This document shows positions 26,462 through 36,394 of a stretch of DNA of 64,000 nucleotides, in pieces (positions within the stretch are counted from its first letter, which is position 1; each line of letters starts with the position of its first letter). The stretch covers positions 1,054,001-1,118,000 of the forward strand of contig NZ_CP107880.1 in NCBI RefSeq assembly GCF_036013745.1. Direction: 5' to 3'. A program made the translations under genes and the position numbers. A model generated the notes under the pieces. It was given only the letters and a program-made list of their open reading frames with translations, was not told the origin of the DNA and searched no databases. Source of the stretch: Streptomyces sp. NBC_00483. Its GTDB lineage: Bacteria; Actinomycetota; Actinomycetes; Streptomycetales; Streptomycetaceae.

Positions 26462-28237
26462 ATGGCGGAGCACCCCGAGCACACCTGGGACCACGAGGTC
26501 GACCTGCTGGTCCTGGGGTCCGGGGCGGGTGGTCTCGGCGCGGCGGCCGTCGGCGCCGAGGAGGGTCTCGACGTCCTCGTCCTGGAGAAGACGGAGTGGC
26601 TCGGCGGCACCACCGCCTACTCGGCCGGCACCGCCTGGGTTCCCGGCCACCGTCACCAGCAGGACCCGGCCGCCGACACCGAGGCGGCGCACGAGTACCT
26701 CGACGCGCTCGTCGGCGACCGCGCGCCCCGTGCGCTGCGGGAGAGCTATCTCAGCCACGGCCCCGCCATGGTCGACTACTTGGAGAAGCGGCTCGACGTC
26801 GGCTTCTGGCACTCGAAGACGGTCGTCGACTACCACCCCGAGATCGCCGGGTTCGGCATCGGCCGCGCCCTGGAACCGCGTACGTTCGACGGCCGCAGGC
26901 TCGGCAAGGCCCGCTTCGGCCGGGTCCGCCGCCCGGTCCCCGAGTTCGCGCTGTTCCGGGGCACGCTCATGGTCCGCCGCCCCGAGGTGAACCGGCTCCT
27001 GAGCATCTTCGACGGCTCACCACGCGGCGTCGCCACCGCCCTGCGCCTCGGGGTGCGCTGGGCGTGGGACATGCTGGGCCACCCGCGCGGCACCCGCCTC
27101 GCCATGGGCAACGCGCTGGTCGCCAACCTGTACCACCAGCTGCTCCGCCGTCGCGGCGACGTCTGGTTCACGGCCCGTACCAGTGAACTCGTCGCCGACG
27201 GCGAGGGCCGTGTCATCGGTGCCGTCGTCTCGCACCGGGGGCGCAGCGTCAGCGTCCGTGCGCGTGGGGGCGTGGTCCTGGCGGCGGGTGGCTTCTCCGC
27301 GAGTCATGAGTTGAGGGAACGTCATCTGCCGTATCCCACACCGCAGTTCACGCGGGCGTGCGAGGGGGCAACCGGCGATACGATCACCCTGGCCGTCGGG
27401 GTCGGCGGAGTGCTCGGCGAGTCCCGCGACGACAACGCGCTGTGGTTCCCCAGTTCCATCGGCCGCCGCCGCGACGGCTCCACCGCCGTCTTCCCGCACA
27501 TCTGGGACCGCGCCAAGCCCGGCATCGTCGCCGTGAACGCGGCCGGGCGCCGCTTCGTCGACGAGTCCGTCTCGTACCACCGCTTCACCCGCGCCATGTA
27601 CGACGCGCACAAGTCCGTGCCCTCGATCCCGGCATGGCTGGTCACGGACGCGCGCACCCTCGCCAAGTACGGTCTGGGCATGGTCCATCCGCACCTGCCG
27701 ACGTCCCGTCTGCGGCGCCACATCGCGTCCGGGTATCTGCGGACGGGCCGCACCCTGCACGAGCTCGCCGCGTCGATCGGCGTGGACCCCGAGGGCCTGG
27801 CCCGTACCGTCGACGACAGCAACCGGTACGCGGCCACCGGCGTCGACGAGGAGTTCGGCAAGGGCTCGCACCTCTTCGGCCACCAGTACGGCGACCCGGC
27901 CCACACCCCGAACGTCAACCTCGGCCCGATCGAGAAGGGTCCCTTCTACGCCATCGCCGTCGTCCCTACGCCGCTGGCCACCGCACTCGGCCTGCGCACC
28001 GACCCCGAGGCCCGCGTCCTCGACGCGAAGGGCGCACCCGTCCCCGGCCTCTACGCCTGCGGCAACGACGCCCACTCGGTCATGGCCTCGGAGTACCCGG
28101 GCGCGGGCTGCCAGATCGGCGCGGGTCTCACCTTCGGCTATGTGGCGGCCCGCCATGTCGCCCGACACACCACGGATCGAGCGGACCCGTCCGTCACAGC
28201 CCCAGATAGATCTGCCGGACCCGCGGGTCCTCGCTGA
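26462..28237 (+). CDS. FAD-dependent oxidoreductase, 3-ketosteroid-delta1-dehydrogenase/fumarate-reductase family
   Basis: 591 aa from ATG 26462 (a TTG two codons upstream is also possible). N-terminal FAD dinucleotide loop [19 protein letters not shown] near residues 17-35, then [20 protein letters not shown], the KstD-type glycine stretch. The C-terminal flavin domain ends in [39 protein letters not shown] (Tyr in YPGAG lies at the position of a KstD catalytic Tyr) and [13 protein letters not shown]. The family desaturates 3-oxosteroids or reduces enoyl or fumarate-like substrates. The 3' end overlaps the convergent LivF gene by 44 bases. Its neighbours suggest participation in the acid-degradation block that follows, but this is inference. 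Confidence 0.86.
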   Translation: MAEHPEHTWDHEVDLLVLGSGAGGLGAAAVGAEEGLDVLVLEKTEWLGGTTAYSAGTAWVPGHRHQQDPAADTEAAHEYLDALVGDRAPRALRESYLSHGPAMVDYLEKRLDVGFWHSKTVVDYHPEIAGFGIGRALEPRTFDGRRLGKARFGRVRRPVPEFALFRGTLMVRRPEVNRLLSIFDGSPRGVATALRLGVRWAWDMLGHPRGTRLAMGNALVANLYHQLLRRRGDVWFTARTSELVADGEGRVIGAVVSHRGRSVSVRARGGVVLAAGGFSASHELRERHLPYPTPQFTRACEGATGDTITLAVGVGGVLGESRDDNALWFPSSIGRRRDGSTAVFPHIWDRAKPGIVAVNAAGRRFVDESVSYHRFTRAMYDAHKSVPSIPAWLVTDARTLAKYGLGMVHPHLPTSRLRRHIASGYLRTGRTLHELAASIGVDPEGLARTVDDSNRYAATGVDEEFGKGSHLFGHQYGDPAHTPNVNLGPIEKGPFYAIAVVPTPLATALGLRTDPEARVLDAKGAPVPGLYACGNDAHSVMASEYPGAGCQIGAGLTFGYVAARHVARHTTDRADPSVTAPDRSAGPAGPR

Positions 28238-28952
28238 GTTCCTCGGACGTGCCGGTCATGGCGACGGCGCCGTTCTCCATGACCAGGCAGTGGCTCGTCG
28301 CGCCGAAGGTGAGCTTGGCGTTCTGTTCCACGAGGAGCATGCTCAGGCCGTCCTCGCGAAGGCGGGTCAGGACGCGCAGGATGTCGCCGACGAGTTTGGG
28401 TGACAGGCCCATCGAGGGTTCGTCCAGGAGCAGGATGCGGGGTTGTGCCATGAGGGCCCGGCCGATCGCGAGCATCTGCTGTTGGCCGCCGGACAGGGCT
28501 CCGGCCAGGCGCTGGCTCATCTCCCCCAGGACCGGGAAGAGTTCGTGGACCTCGGTGAGCGTGGACCGAGTGTCGTCGTCCCAGGCACGGGCGTACGCGC
28601 CGAGCAGCAGGTTCTTCTCCACCGTCAGGCCGGGGAACACATGGCGGCCCTCCGGTACGTAGCCAATGCCGTGCCGGACCATGTCGCGGGCCCGTACGCG
28701 GGTCAGGTCGAGGTCGCCCAGCGTGACGCGTCCGCCGCCGCGCGGGACCAGACCCATCACGGCCTTGAGCGTGGACGTCTTGCCCGCGCCGTTGGCGCCG
28801 ATGATGCCGACCGAGGCACCCGGCTCCACGCTGAAGCCGATGGAGCTGACCGCGCGGACGCCACCGTAGTGGACGGACAGGTCGTCCACGGTGAGGGTCG
28901 CGGCGGACGGGGTCGTGGGGGTGCGGGGGCGCGGAGCGGGGATCAGCTTCAC
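28194..28952 (-). CDS. Branched-chain-amino-acid-type ABC transporter ATPase (LivF-like)
   Basis: 252 aa. ABC ATPase with Walker [10 protein letters not shown], signature [15 protein letters not shown], Walker [13 protein letters not shown] and H-loop region replaced by the LivF-typical LLVEQNAKL. The C-terminal ending VRQIYLGL is characteristic of LivF. It pairs with the LivG half of the fused gene upstream. Start overlaps the fused gene's stop (ATGA type). It energises import of the ligand bound by the lipoprotein encoded at 31683-32828. Its 3' end overlaps the convergent flavoprotein gene. Confidence 0.93.
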   Translation of the reverse strand: MKLIPAPRPRTPTTPSAATLTVDDLSVHYGGVRAVSSIGFSVEPGASVGIIGANGAGKTSTLKAVMGLVPRGGGRVTLGDLDLTRVRARDMVRHGIGYVPEGRHVFPGLTVEKNLLLGAYARAWDDDTRSTLTEVHELFPVLGEMSQRLAGALSGGQQQMLAIGRALMAQPRILLLDEPSMGLSPKLVGDILRVLTRLREDGLSMLLVEQNAKLTFGATSHCLVMENGAVAMTGTSEELSEDPRVRQIYLGL

Positions 28953-30796
28953 CGGGTCGGCTCCTTCGGCAGCGGCAGCGGTGGTGTGGGCGCCGGCAGC
29001 GGGACGTCGTGGGCCATCGCCGAGTCACCGAGGTACGCCTCGATCACCTCGGGCGACGCGACCACCTCGGCCGGTGTGCCCTCGGCGATGACACCGCCGC
29101 TGGACAGGACGGTGACGCGTTCGCACAGCGACATGACCAGGCCCATGTTGTGCTCGATGAGGACGACCGTGGTGCCGCTGTCGCGGATGGAGCGCACGAT
29201 GTCCGCGAGCTGGCGGACTTCGTCGCCGTTGAGGCCCGCCGCCGGCTCGTCGAGCAGGAGGAGGCGCGGGCGGGCGCCCATGGCGCGGGCGATCTCGATG
29301 CGGCGCTGGATGCCGTACGGGAGTGAGCCCGGCGCGGAGCGTGCGAAGTCGGTGAGGCCGAAGCGGTCCAGGAGTTCGGCGGCCTCGTGGCGCAGGCGCC
29401 GTTCCCTGCGGGCCACGCCCGGCTGCCACACGGCGTACTGCCAGATGGTGCGGGTGCGGGTCCTGTCGAGGGCGACGAGGATGTTCTCACGGACCGTCAA
29501 CTGGCCGAACAGGCGCAGGTTCTGGAAGGTGCGGGCCATACCGAGGAGGGACAGGGCGTAGGGGCGGGCGGTCGTGGTGTCGCGGCCCGCGAAGGCGACC
29601 GTTCCCGAACTGGCCCGGTAGAAGCCGGTGATGACGTTGAAGAGAGTCGTCTTTCCGGAGCCGTTCGGGCCGACGATGCCGCGGATCTCGCCGGGGCGCA
29701 CCGTGAGTGAGACGTCGTCCAACGCCCGCAGGCCGCGGAAGTCCTTGGTGATTGAGCGGATGTCCAGGAGGGGTTTCTCCGCAGCACCCTCCTCGCGCAT
29801 GGACACCACCTCGTACGGCTGGAAGGGGCGCAGCACCGCGCGGTCCTCGCTCCTGCCCCGCCGCCTGTTCGTGAACTCCCTTACCCGGGAAGGGATTCCG
29901 GCCAGACCCGTCGGTGCGAAGACGACCATCAGGACGACCACGACGCCATATCCGAGCTGTGCGTACGTGGAGAAGTCGGAGAGCCACTCGCGGATGAGGG
30001 TGAGGCCGACCGCTCCGACCACGCAGCCGACGAGGGAGCGGCGGCCGCCGATGATGACCATGGCGAGCAGGATGAACATGTTGGCGATGGAGAAGGTCTC
30101 CGGGGCGACGTAGCGGATGAGCCCCGCGTACAGCACCCCTGCCAGGCCTCCGTAGAAGCTGGCGAGGAGGAAGGCCGTCATGCGCAGCAGCGGGATCTCC
30201 GCGCCCATCGCGCCCGCGGCCAGCGGGTCGTCGCGCATGGCGCGCAGCCGACGGCCCAGCGATGTACGGACGACGAAGAGTCCGAAGCCGAGGCCGAGGG
30301 CGCAGATCACCAACTCCAGGTAGTAGTAGAGGTATTCGCTGGAGAGGTCGATGCCGGGCAGGGTCGGCTGCGGGATGCCGGAGATGCCGTCGGCGCCGCC
30401 CGTGATGGACGCGTTGGTGATCCAGTTGATGAAGCCGAGAGCCAGGCCGAGCGTGACGATGCCCAGGTAGTGGGACTGCATGCGCAGCGCGGGGATGCCG
30501 ACGAGCAGGCCGGCGGCGACCGTGGCGAGCAGGGCGAGCACCGCCGATATCCAGAAGCCGTAGCCGGAGTGGGTGGTGAGGATCGCGACGGCGTAGGCGC
30601 CGACGCCGAAGAAGGCGACCTGGGCGAGGTTGATCTGCCCGGAGATGCCCATGGCCAGGCCCATGCCGATGGCCAACAGGGCATAGATGAGGGCGATGTT
30701 GACGATGTGGATGGCGTAGCCGCCGAGCCCGTACGGCAGCAGCCAGCCGGCCACCGCGAGTACGCCGAGGCCCCCGAGTCGATAGCGGCGGGTCAT
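28949..30796 (-). CDS. Fused LivM permease - LivG ATPase of a branched-chain-type ABC importer
   Basis: 615 aa, two normally separate subunits in one polypeptide. Residues about 1-310 form a LivM-like membrane domain (ALIYALLAIGMGLAMGISGQ, GQINLAQVAFFGVGAYAVAI, RAMRDDPLAAGAMGAEIPLL, AGLIRYVAPETFS). A linker (about 310-345) leads to a LivG-type ATPase: Walker A GPNGSGKTT near 371-379, signature SLPYGIQRRIEIARAM, Walker B RLLLLDEPAAGLN, H-loop VVLIEHNMGLVMSL. Such fusions are known in some actinobacteria. Start overlaps the LivH stop; stop overlaps the LivF start, so all three are translationally coupled. Confidence 0.92.
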   Translation of the reverse strand: MTRRYRLGGLGVLAVAGWLLPYGLGGYAIHIVNIALIYALLAIGMGLAMGISGQINLAQVAFFGVGAYAVAILTTHSGYGFWISAVLALLATVAAGLLVGIPALRMQSHYLGIVTLGLALGFINWITNASITGGADGISGIPQPTLPGIDLSSEYLYYYLELVICALGLGFGLFVVRTSLGRRLRAMRDDPLAAGAMGAEIPLLRMTAFLLASFYGGLAGVLYAGLIRYVAPETFSIANMFILLAMVIIGGRRSLVGCVVGAVGLTLIREWLSDFSTYAQLGYGVVVVLMVVFAPTGLAGIPSRVREFTNRRRGRSEDRAVLRPFQPYEVVSMREEGAAEKPLLDIRSITKDFRGLRALDDVSLTVRPGEIRGIVGPNGSGKTTLFNVITGFYRASSGTVAFAGRDTTTARPYALSLLGMARTFQNLRLFGQLTVRENILVALDRTRTRTIWQYAVWQPGVARRERRLRHEAAELLDRFGLTDFARSAPGSLPYGIQRRIEIARAMGARPRLLLLDEPAAGLNGDEVRQLADIVRSIRDSGTTVVLIEHNMGLVMSLCERVTVLSSGGVIAEGTPAEVVASPEVIEAYLGDSAMAHDVPLPAPTPPLPLPKEPTR

Positions 30797-31662
30797 GCGC
30801 GGCTCACCGTCCTCTCCCCGAAGACACCCATCGGGCGGATCATGATGGCGACGGTGAAGACCAGGAAGGTCACGAGCACCGAGTAGCCCTGGAAGTGTCC
30901 GGCCGCGTAGGAGTCGAGGACACCGATGGCGAGGCCGCCGACGACGGCGCCGGGGATGGAGCCGAAGCCGCCGAGCATGGCCGCGGCGAAGCCCTTGATG
31001 CCGAGGGCGCCGCCGAGCGAGGCGTCGACGTAGAGCATGGGTCCGACGAGTCCGCCGGCGAGCGCGGCGAGTCCGGCGCCGATGCTGAAGGCGAGGGCGT
31101 TGCTGCGGCCGACGTTGATGCCTACGGCGGTGGCCGCCTCGTGGTCCATGGCGACGGCCTGCATGGCGGCGCCCCGCTTGGTGCGGGCGAGGAACCAGGC
31201 GAGGCCGGTCACGGCGAGCGCGGCGACGGCCATGACCACGAGGTCGTAGGTGCGTACCCGGACACCGAAGAGTTCCAGTGGGGCGGACGGGACGGGCGAG
31301 GGCACCGCTCGTCCCGTGGTGCCCCAGATCAGGATGGCGACGGCCTGGAGGACGATGCCGAAGCCGATGGTGCCGATCAGCATCAGGTCGAAGTCCTTGT
31401 TCTCCAGCGGGCGCAGCACGCGCTCGATGACGAGACCGATGGCTCCGGTGACGACGATCGCCACGATCATGGCGACAGCGAAGGGCAGTTTGGAGGTGAG
31501 GTAGAAGGTCGACGCGGCGTAGGCGCCGATCATGGCGATGTCGGCGTGGGCGAAGTTGACGAGCCCCATGGTCCGGTAGACGAGCGAGAAGCCCATGGCC
31601 ACCAGGGCGTAGACGGCGCCGAGGCTGAGTCCGCCGACGAGTGTCTGCAGTGTCTCTTGCAT
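30793..31662 (-). CDS. Branched-chain-type ABC transporter permease (LivH-like)
   Basis: 289 aa with about eight hydrophobic helices. LivH signatures include LVGGLSLGAVYALVAMGFSL at the N-terminus, TMGLVNFAHADIAMIGAY, AMQAVAMDHEAATAVGINVG (the EAA-like loop that contacts the ATPase) and GFAAAMLGGFGSIPGAVVGG. It is the second membrane subunit, partner of the LivM half of the next gene, with which it overlaps by four bases. It lies 20 bases after the binding-protein gene. Confidence 0.93.
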   Translation of the reverse strand: MQETLQTLVGGLSLGAVYALVAMGFSLVYRTMGLVNFAHADIAMIGAYAASTFYLTSKLPFAVAMIVAIVVTGAIGLVIERVLRPLENKDFDLMLIGTIGFGIVLQAVAILIWGTTGRAVPSPVPSAPLELFGVRVRTYDLVVMAVAALAVTGLAWFLARTKRGAAMQAVAMDHEAATAVGINVGRSNALAFSIGAGLAALAGGLVGPMLYVDASLGGALGIKGFAAAMLGGFGSIPGAVVGGLAIGVLDSYAAGHFQGYSVLVTFLVFTVAIMIRPMGVFGERTVSRA

Positions 31663-31682
31663 GTCTGCTCAGCTCCCCCGGG

Positions 31683-32828
31683 TCACTGCTGCGGGACGAG
31701 CTTGCCGGCGCGGATGACGCCGATGGTGGTCTTGGTGATGCCGACCCCGTTCTCGCCGAACTCGAAGTCGCCGAGCAGGCCGTCGTAGCGGGTGTCGCGG
31801 ATGGCGTCGGCGAGCTTCTGGCCGGTGGCGGCCTTGCTGGTCTTCAGCGCGGTCAGCAGGATGTTCGTCCCGTCGTAGGCCTTCGCGCCGTGCAGTTCGG
31901 CGGCCTTGTTGTACTTGGCCTGGTAGGCGGCGGCGAACTTCTTCGACGCGGCGCTGACGTCGTTGCTCAGGTACGGCGAGCTGACGATGGTGTCCTCGAC
32001 GGCGGCCTTGCCTGCGGTGTCGATGAAGACGGGGGTGCCCTGCGGGGCGGCGCCCGCGAAGGGCGCGGTGATGCCCAGGTCGCGTGCCTGCTTGACGATC
32101 AGGCCGGCCTCGACCTCCTCCGAGCCGATGAACACGACGTCGGGCTTCTTCGCGCGGATCTTGGTGAGGGCGCTGCTGAAGTCCTTCTGGTCGGTGGTGA
32201 CCACCTGGTCGGTGACCGGGGTGACACCGAGGTCCTTGGCCGCCTTGAGGAACGCGTCGTGCTCGCCCTTCCCGAAAGAACCGTTGTTGGAGATCATCGC
32301 GATCTTCTTGTGGCCCTTGTCCTTGACGAGGTACTCGGCGAGCGTCGCGTCGTACGTCGTCGAGGTCGGCCCGTTGAGGAAGAGGTACGGGCTTCCGACG
32401 TCGACCAGGGCGTCGGCCTGCCCCGAGGTGATGTTGGGGATCTTGGCCTGCTGGAGGATGGGCGCCATGGCCACGGTCACCGCGCTCTCCGCGGTGCCGA
32501 TCATCGCGACGTAGCCCTGACTGTCCAGCTTCCGGGCGATGTTGGTGCCGGTGGTGGGGTCGCCCTGGTCGTCGAAGAGCTTCACCTGGATCTTCCGGCC
32601 GTCGACGCCGCCCTTCTTGTTCCACTCGTCGATGGCGAGCTTGGCCCCCTTGTACTCCCAGTCGCCGAGCGAACTCAGCTGTCCGCTCTGCGCGTTGACG
32701 ACGGCGATCTTGATCGGGCCCGACGAGTCCTTGTCGGAGTCGCCGGATTCGCCGGGCGCACTGCACGCGGTGAGGGCGGCGGCCAGCGCGGCGGCCGTGC
32801 AGACGGCTGTGCGGGTGGTGCGGATCAT
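31683..32828 (-). CDS. Substrate-binding lipoprotein of branched-chain-type ABC importer (LivK-like)
   Basis: 381 aa. Lipoprotein signal with lipobox LTAC (lipidated Cys22) followed by a Ser/Asp-rich spacer. The type I periplasmic-binding fold of the Leu/Ile/Val-binding family is evident: IKIAVVNAQSGQLSSLG, YKGAKLAIDEWNKKGGVDGR, KIQVKLFDDQGDP, MIGTAESAVTVAMAPILQQ, PDVVFIGSEEVEAGLIVKQA, AYDGTNILLTAL. These proteins bind many compounds besides branched-chain amino acids (aromatic acids, urea, amides). Given the neighbouring CoA-transferase and lyase genes, an organic acid is plausible. First gene of the transporter, 57 bases downstream of the TPP-enzyme gene. Confidence 0.92.
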   Translation of the reverse strand: MIRTTRTAVCTAAALAAALTACSAPGESGDSDKDSSGPIKIAVVNAQSGQLSSLGDWEYKGAKLAIDEWNKKGGVDGRKIQVKLFDDQGDPTTGTNIARKLDSQGYVAMIGTAESAVTVAMAPILQQAKIPNITSGQADALVDVGSPYLFLNGPTSTTYDATLAEYLVKDKGHKKIAMISNNGSFGKGEHDAFLKAAKDLGVTPVTDQVVTTDQKDFSSALTKIRAKKPDVVFIGSEEVEAGLIVKQARDLGITAPFAGAAPQGTPVFIDTAGKAAVEDTIVSSPYLSNDVSAASKKFAAAYQAKYNKAAELHGAKAYDGTNILLTALKTSKAATGQKLADAIRDTRYDGLLGDFEFGENGVGITKTTIGVIRAGKLVPQQ

Positions 32829-32885
32829 GAGGTCACCTCGTTGTGGCGGGGACGGGGTCAGCCGGGCGGGAGTAGGGGGCGGCGG

Positions 32886-34715
32886 TCAGTCGGTGAAGGA
32901 TCCGCGGTAGATGTCCTTGATGTTCCAGTGCCCGGGGGTCGGCACCGGTTCGTTGACCATGGGTACGTCGATGACGGCGGGCCTGCGCCGGGTGATGGCG
33001 TCGGCGAGTGCCTTCGCGAGGTCGGCGGGGGCGGTGACGTGGTAGCCATCCGCGCCGCAGGAGGTGCCGAGGTCGGCGAAGTCCGGGCTGTACGGGCGCC
33101 CTTCGGCGTCGGTGAACTCGCAGCCGTAGGACCGGCCGAACGAGGCGGACTGAAGGTCGGCGATGGTGCCATGGGCCCGGTTGTTCATCACGACGAAGAT
33201 CACCGGGAGGCCCTGTTCCACCGCCATGGGCAGTGCGGGGAGTTGGGCGCTCATGCCGCCGTCGCCGATGAGGGCGACCACCACCCGCTCGGGCTCGGCC
33301 AGTTGGACGCCGACGGCGGCAGCGGGACCGAAGCCCATCGTCGAGGCGCCGCCGGGCGTGATGAACCGGCCACCGGTGGGGAGTTCGTAGCACTGGGCGA
33401 CGCCGTTCTTGTTCCAGCCGACGTCGGTGACGAGGACCGCGTCTTCGGGGAGCGCGTCGCGCAGGTCGGCGAGGATGCGCTGGGGGCGCAGCGGGAACGC
33501 GTCGCTGCGGCCGTCCTCGCGGGCCGTGTCGAAGACGGCGCGGCGGGCTGCGGCGATCGAGGCGCGCAGTCCTTCGCGTTGGCGTGGTTCGGGCTGCCGG
33601 GCACGGACGGCGGCGGCGATGGCCCGGACCGCGTCGGCGACATCCGCGACGGCGCCGATCTCCACGGGGTAGTTGCGGCCGATCTCGGCCGGGTCGATGT
33701 CGATCTGGATGAGCTTGCTGGGCGGGCTGTCCTTGTCGCCGAACGTCCAGGTGTACGCCGGGTCCCAGGAGCTGGCGTCGGTCTCGGCGAACCGGGTGGC
33801 GAGCGCGAGGACGACGTCGGCGCCCTTGGTGTACGCGTGCGTGGAGTCCAGGCCCCAGAAGCCGGGCATGCCGAGCAACAGCGGGTGCGTATCGGGGAGT
33901 ATGCCCTTGCCCATCAGGGAGTGGGCGAGGGGGATGTCGAGGTGTGCGGCGAGTGCGGCGAGGGCTTCCCGGGCTCGGGGGTCGCGCAGGCCGCCGCCGA
34001 AGTAGATCAACGGCCGCTCGGCGGCGAGGAGTTGGTCGGCGATGCGCTCGGCGGTCGGCCGGTCGAGGCCGGGTGCGCCGCTGACGGCGGGCAGCGGGTA
34101 CTGATCCTCGTACGGTTCGACGGGCCGGTTGAACAGGTCCATGGGGATGTTGACGAGGACGGCGCCGGGGCGGCCCGACTGCGCGGTCCAGAAGGCGCGT
34201 TCGGTGGTGCGGGCAAGGTCCTGGACGCGGTGCACGTCCCAGGTCCGCTTGGTGAACGGCCGGTAGATCGCGCTCTGGTCGGCGTCCGTGTGGAGGTTGA
34301 CCTCCTGGTGGGGGTGGCGGCCCGCGTAGTACGAGGGGATGTCACCGGAGAGGACGACGAGGGGCACGGAGTCGAGAGCGGCGGTGGCCACGCCGGTGAC
34401 CGCGTTCATCATGCCGGGGCCGACGTGGGTGAGGAGCACGCCGGGGCGGCCGGTGGCGCGGGCGTAGCCGTCGGCGGCGTGGGCGGCGGCCTGTTCGTGG
34501 CGGGCGATGACGAACTCGATGGAGCTGGGGGCGAGGGCGTCGAGCAGGGCGATGTTGGTGTGTCCGCAGGTGCCGAAGATGTGGCGGACGCCGTAGGACT
34601 CCAGTTGGCGGACGAGGGCGTGGGCGGCGGTGACGGTCCCGTCGGGGGTCGGCGCCGGGTCCTGGGTCGCGGTCTCGTGCGTCTCGCTCTCTTGCGGCTC
34701 GTTCTGTTGCGTCAT
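32886..34715 (-). CDS. Thiamine-diphosphate-dependent enzyme, acetolactate-synthase-like
   Basis: 609 aa. Three-domain TPP enzyme: N-terminal PYR domain with the catalytic glutamate in ARHEQAAAHAADGYARA, a central nucleotide-fold domain, and a C-terminal PP domain with the TPP/Mg motif GDGGMSAQLP...MNN (GDG-x(25)-NN type) in RVVVALIGDGG and VIFVVMNNRAHG. The motif HTNIALLDAL in the PYR domain differs from standard acetolactate synthases, and an FAD site is not obvious. Likely a decarboxylase, carboligase or 2-hydroxyacyl-CoA-lyase-like enzyme acting on a 2-oxo acid. Its ATG overlaps the aldehyde dehydrogenase stop codon (ATGA), and the transporter follows; the coupling suggests the aldehyde it releases or joins is handled by that enzyme. 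Confidence 0.88.
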   Translation of the reverse strand: MTQQNEPQESETHETATQDPAPTPDGTVTAAHALVRQLESYGVRHIFGTCGHTNIALLDALAPSSIEFVIARHEQAAAHAADGYARATGRPGVLLTHVGPGMMNAVTGVATAALDSVPLVVLSGDIPSYYAGRHPHQEVNLHTDADQSAIYRPFTKRTWDVHRVQDLARTTERAFWTAQSGRPGAVLVNIPMDLFNRPVEPYEDQYPLPAVSGAPGLDRPTAERIADQLLAAERPLIYFGGGLRDPRAREALAALAAHLDIPLAHSLMGKGILPDTHPLLLGMPGFWGLDSTHAYTKGADVVLALATRFAETDASSWDPAYTWTFGDKDSPPSKLIQIDIDPAEIGRNYPVEIGAVADVADAVRAIAAAVRARQPEPRQREGLRASIAAARRAVFDTAREDGRSDAFPLRPQRILADLRDALPEDAVLVTDVGWNKNGVAQCYELPTGGRFITPGGASTMGFGPAAAVGVQLAEPERVVVALIGDGGMSAQLPALPMAVEQGLPVIFVVMNNRAHGTIADLQSASFGRSYGCEFTDAEGRPYSPDFADLGTSCGADGYHVTAPADLAKALADAITRRRPAVIDVPMVNEPVPTPGHWNIKDIYRGSFTD

Positions 34716-36217
34716 GCGTCCATCTCCCCGTCGAGGGTGGTCGTGTCGCCCCACACGGACAGGCCGCGGAGCATGAGCGTCTTGACGACGGTGTAGTCGT
34801 CGATCATCGAGCGGGGTGTCTCGCGGCCGAAGCCGGAGTCCTTCACACCGCCGAACGGGACATGGTCCAGGCGGTAGTTGGAGGTGCCGCCCGCGATCAG
34901 CGCGCCGGTCTCCAGCTCGCGCCAGGCCTTGACGATGCGCCCGATGTCGCTGGTGAAAAGCCCCGCCTGTAGTCCGTAACGGCTCGCGTTGCACGTCTCG
35001 ATGACCGCGTCGAAGTCGTCGTACGGGAGCACGGTGACGAGCGCGCCGAAGACCTCGTGCACGACGACGGAGGCGTGCGCGGGCGGTCCCGCGACGACGG
35101 TGGGTGTCACGGTGGCGCCGTCCCGGTGGCCGCCGCGCAGCACCCGCGCGCCGGCGTCGGCGGCCTCGGCCGTCCAGCGCACCACGCGCTCCGCGGCCTC
35201 CTCGTCGACCATGGCCCCGACGTCGGTGTCCGGGTCGAGCGGGTCGCCGACCTTGAGGCCGTCCACCGCCGTGGTCAGCAGGGCGAGGAAGTCGTCGTAG
35301 CGGGAGCTGTGGACGTAGACCCGCTGGACGGAGATGCAGCTCTGGCCCGAGTTGCTGTATCCGGCGCGGGCGCACTCCTTGGCCGCCTTCGCGAGGTCGG
35401 CGTCCTCGCAGACGATAGTGGCGGCGTTGCCGCCGAGTTCGAGGACGAGGCGCTTGGCGCCGGCCGCGCGCGCCACGGTCTGTCCGGTGGCCGCGCTGCC
35501 GGTGAAGCTGATGACGGCGACCTGGTCGGCCGCGCACAGCAGGGCGCCGATCTCGCCGCCGCCGTGCAGGAGTTGGACGGCCTGCGGCAGCATGCCGGAT
35601 TCGAGGAGCAGCGCGACCACGGCGGCGGTGGCGGCCGGGGCCTGCGGCGGGGCCTTGACGAGGGTGGTGTTGCCGGCAGCGAAGGAGGCGCCGAGCTTAT
35701 GGGCAAGCAGGTTGGCGGGGGCGTTGAACGGGGTGATGGCGAGGGCCACCCCGGCGGGCGCACGATAGGTGAAGGCCGTGTTGCCGACGCCGCGCTGCCG
35801 TCCGGCGACGGGCAGGGTGTCGCCGCCGATCTGCCGGGCCTCGGCGGCGCAGACCGCGAAGGTGTCCGCCACGCGGTCGATCTCGCCGAGGCCGTCCTTG
35901 AGCGGCTTGCCCAGTTCGAGGGCCAGCAGGCGGGCGAGGTCCTCGCGGTGGGCCGTGGCGGCCGCGGCGGCCCGGTCGAGGATGTCGGCGCGGGCGGCGG
36001 GCGCGAGCCGGGCCACGGCGCGGGCGGAGGGGCGGGCGTAGGTCAGGGCGCGGGTGACCTCTTCGCCCGTCGCGGCGGTGGTGCGGCTGACGGTGCGGCG
36101 CAGGTAGGGACCGGTGCGCAGGAGTTCGGGTCCGTCACCGCCCCACCGGCCGGCGATGAACGGGGGCGCGTCGACGACCACGCCGTCCACGCCGGCCTTG
36201 AGAAGGGAATCGAGCAT
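34712..36217 (-). CDS. NAD(P)-dependent aldehyde dehydrogenase
   Basis: 501 aa, ALDH superfamily. Catalytic Cys294 in NSGQSCISVQRV and general-base Glu260 in LELGGN are present, as are PFNAPANLLAHKLGASFAAG (substrate and cofactor entry), SFTGSAATGQ (nucleotide loop) and the C-terminal PFGGVKDSGFGRE. The sequence class is that of non-phosphorylating ALDHs such as lactaldehyde/succinate-semialdehyde/glyceraldehyde-3-phosphate types; the substrate is not predictable. ATG start with GGGAG upstream; it overlaps the TPP-enzyme start. First gene of the long minus-strand operon and divergent from the IclR gene, which probably regulates it. Confidence 0.92.
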   Translation of the reverse strand: MLDSLLKAGVDGVVVDAPPFIAGRWGGDGPELLRTGPYLRRTVSRTTAATGEEVTRALTYARPSARAVARLAPAARADILDRAAAAATAHREDLARLLALELGKPLKDGLGEIDRVADTFAVCAAEARQIGGDTLPVAGRQRGVGNTAFTYRAPAGVALAITPFNAPANLLAHKLGASFAAGNTTLVKAPPQAPAATAAVVALLLESGMLPQAVQLLHGGGEIGALLCAADQVAVISFTGSAATGQTVARAAGAKRLVLELGGNAATIVCEDADLAKAAKECARAGYSNSGQSCISVQRVYVHSSRYDDFLALLTTAVDGLKVGDPLDPDTDVGAMVDEEAAERVVRWTAEAADAGARVLRGGHRDGATVTPTVVAGPPAHASVVVHEVFGALVTVLPYDDFDAVIETCNASRYGLQAGLFTSDIGRIVKAWRELETGALIAGGTSNYRLDHVPFGGVKDSGFGRETPRSMIDDYTVVKTLMLRGLSVWGDTTTLDGEMDA

Positions 36218-36394
36218 GACATCTCCCAGGAAACCGCTGAGTGGTACTGGTGGACTGCTCTGTGGTTCGGCGTGTAACGTACGGGCGCCAACTCGCCGTG
36301 ACAAGAGGTCAGTTGAAGAATCAGTTGCGGAAGACCTCCGCGGATGGCATCCACCGGCGGCAGGCACGGACGACAGCGGACGGAAGGCGGTCCC

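Noticed and set aside
31641..34796. 1051-codon plus-strand open frame
   Set aside because: Runs opposite to the binding-protein and TPP-enzyme genes, which have clear motifs; composition is that of an antisense shadow.
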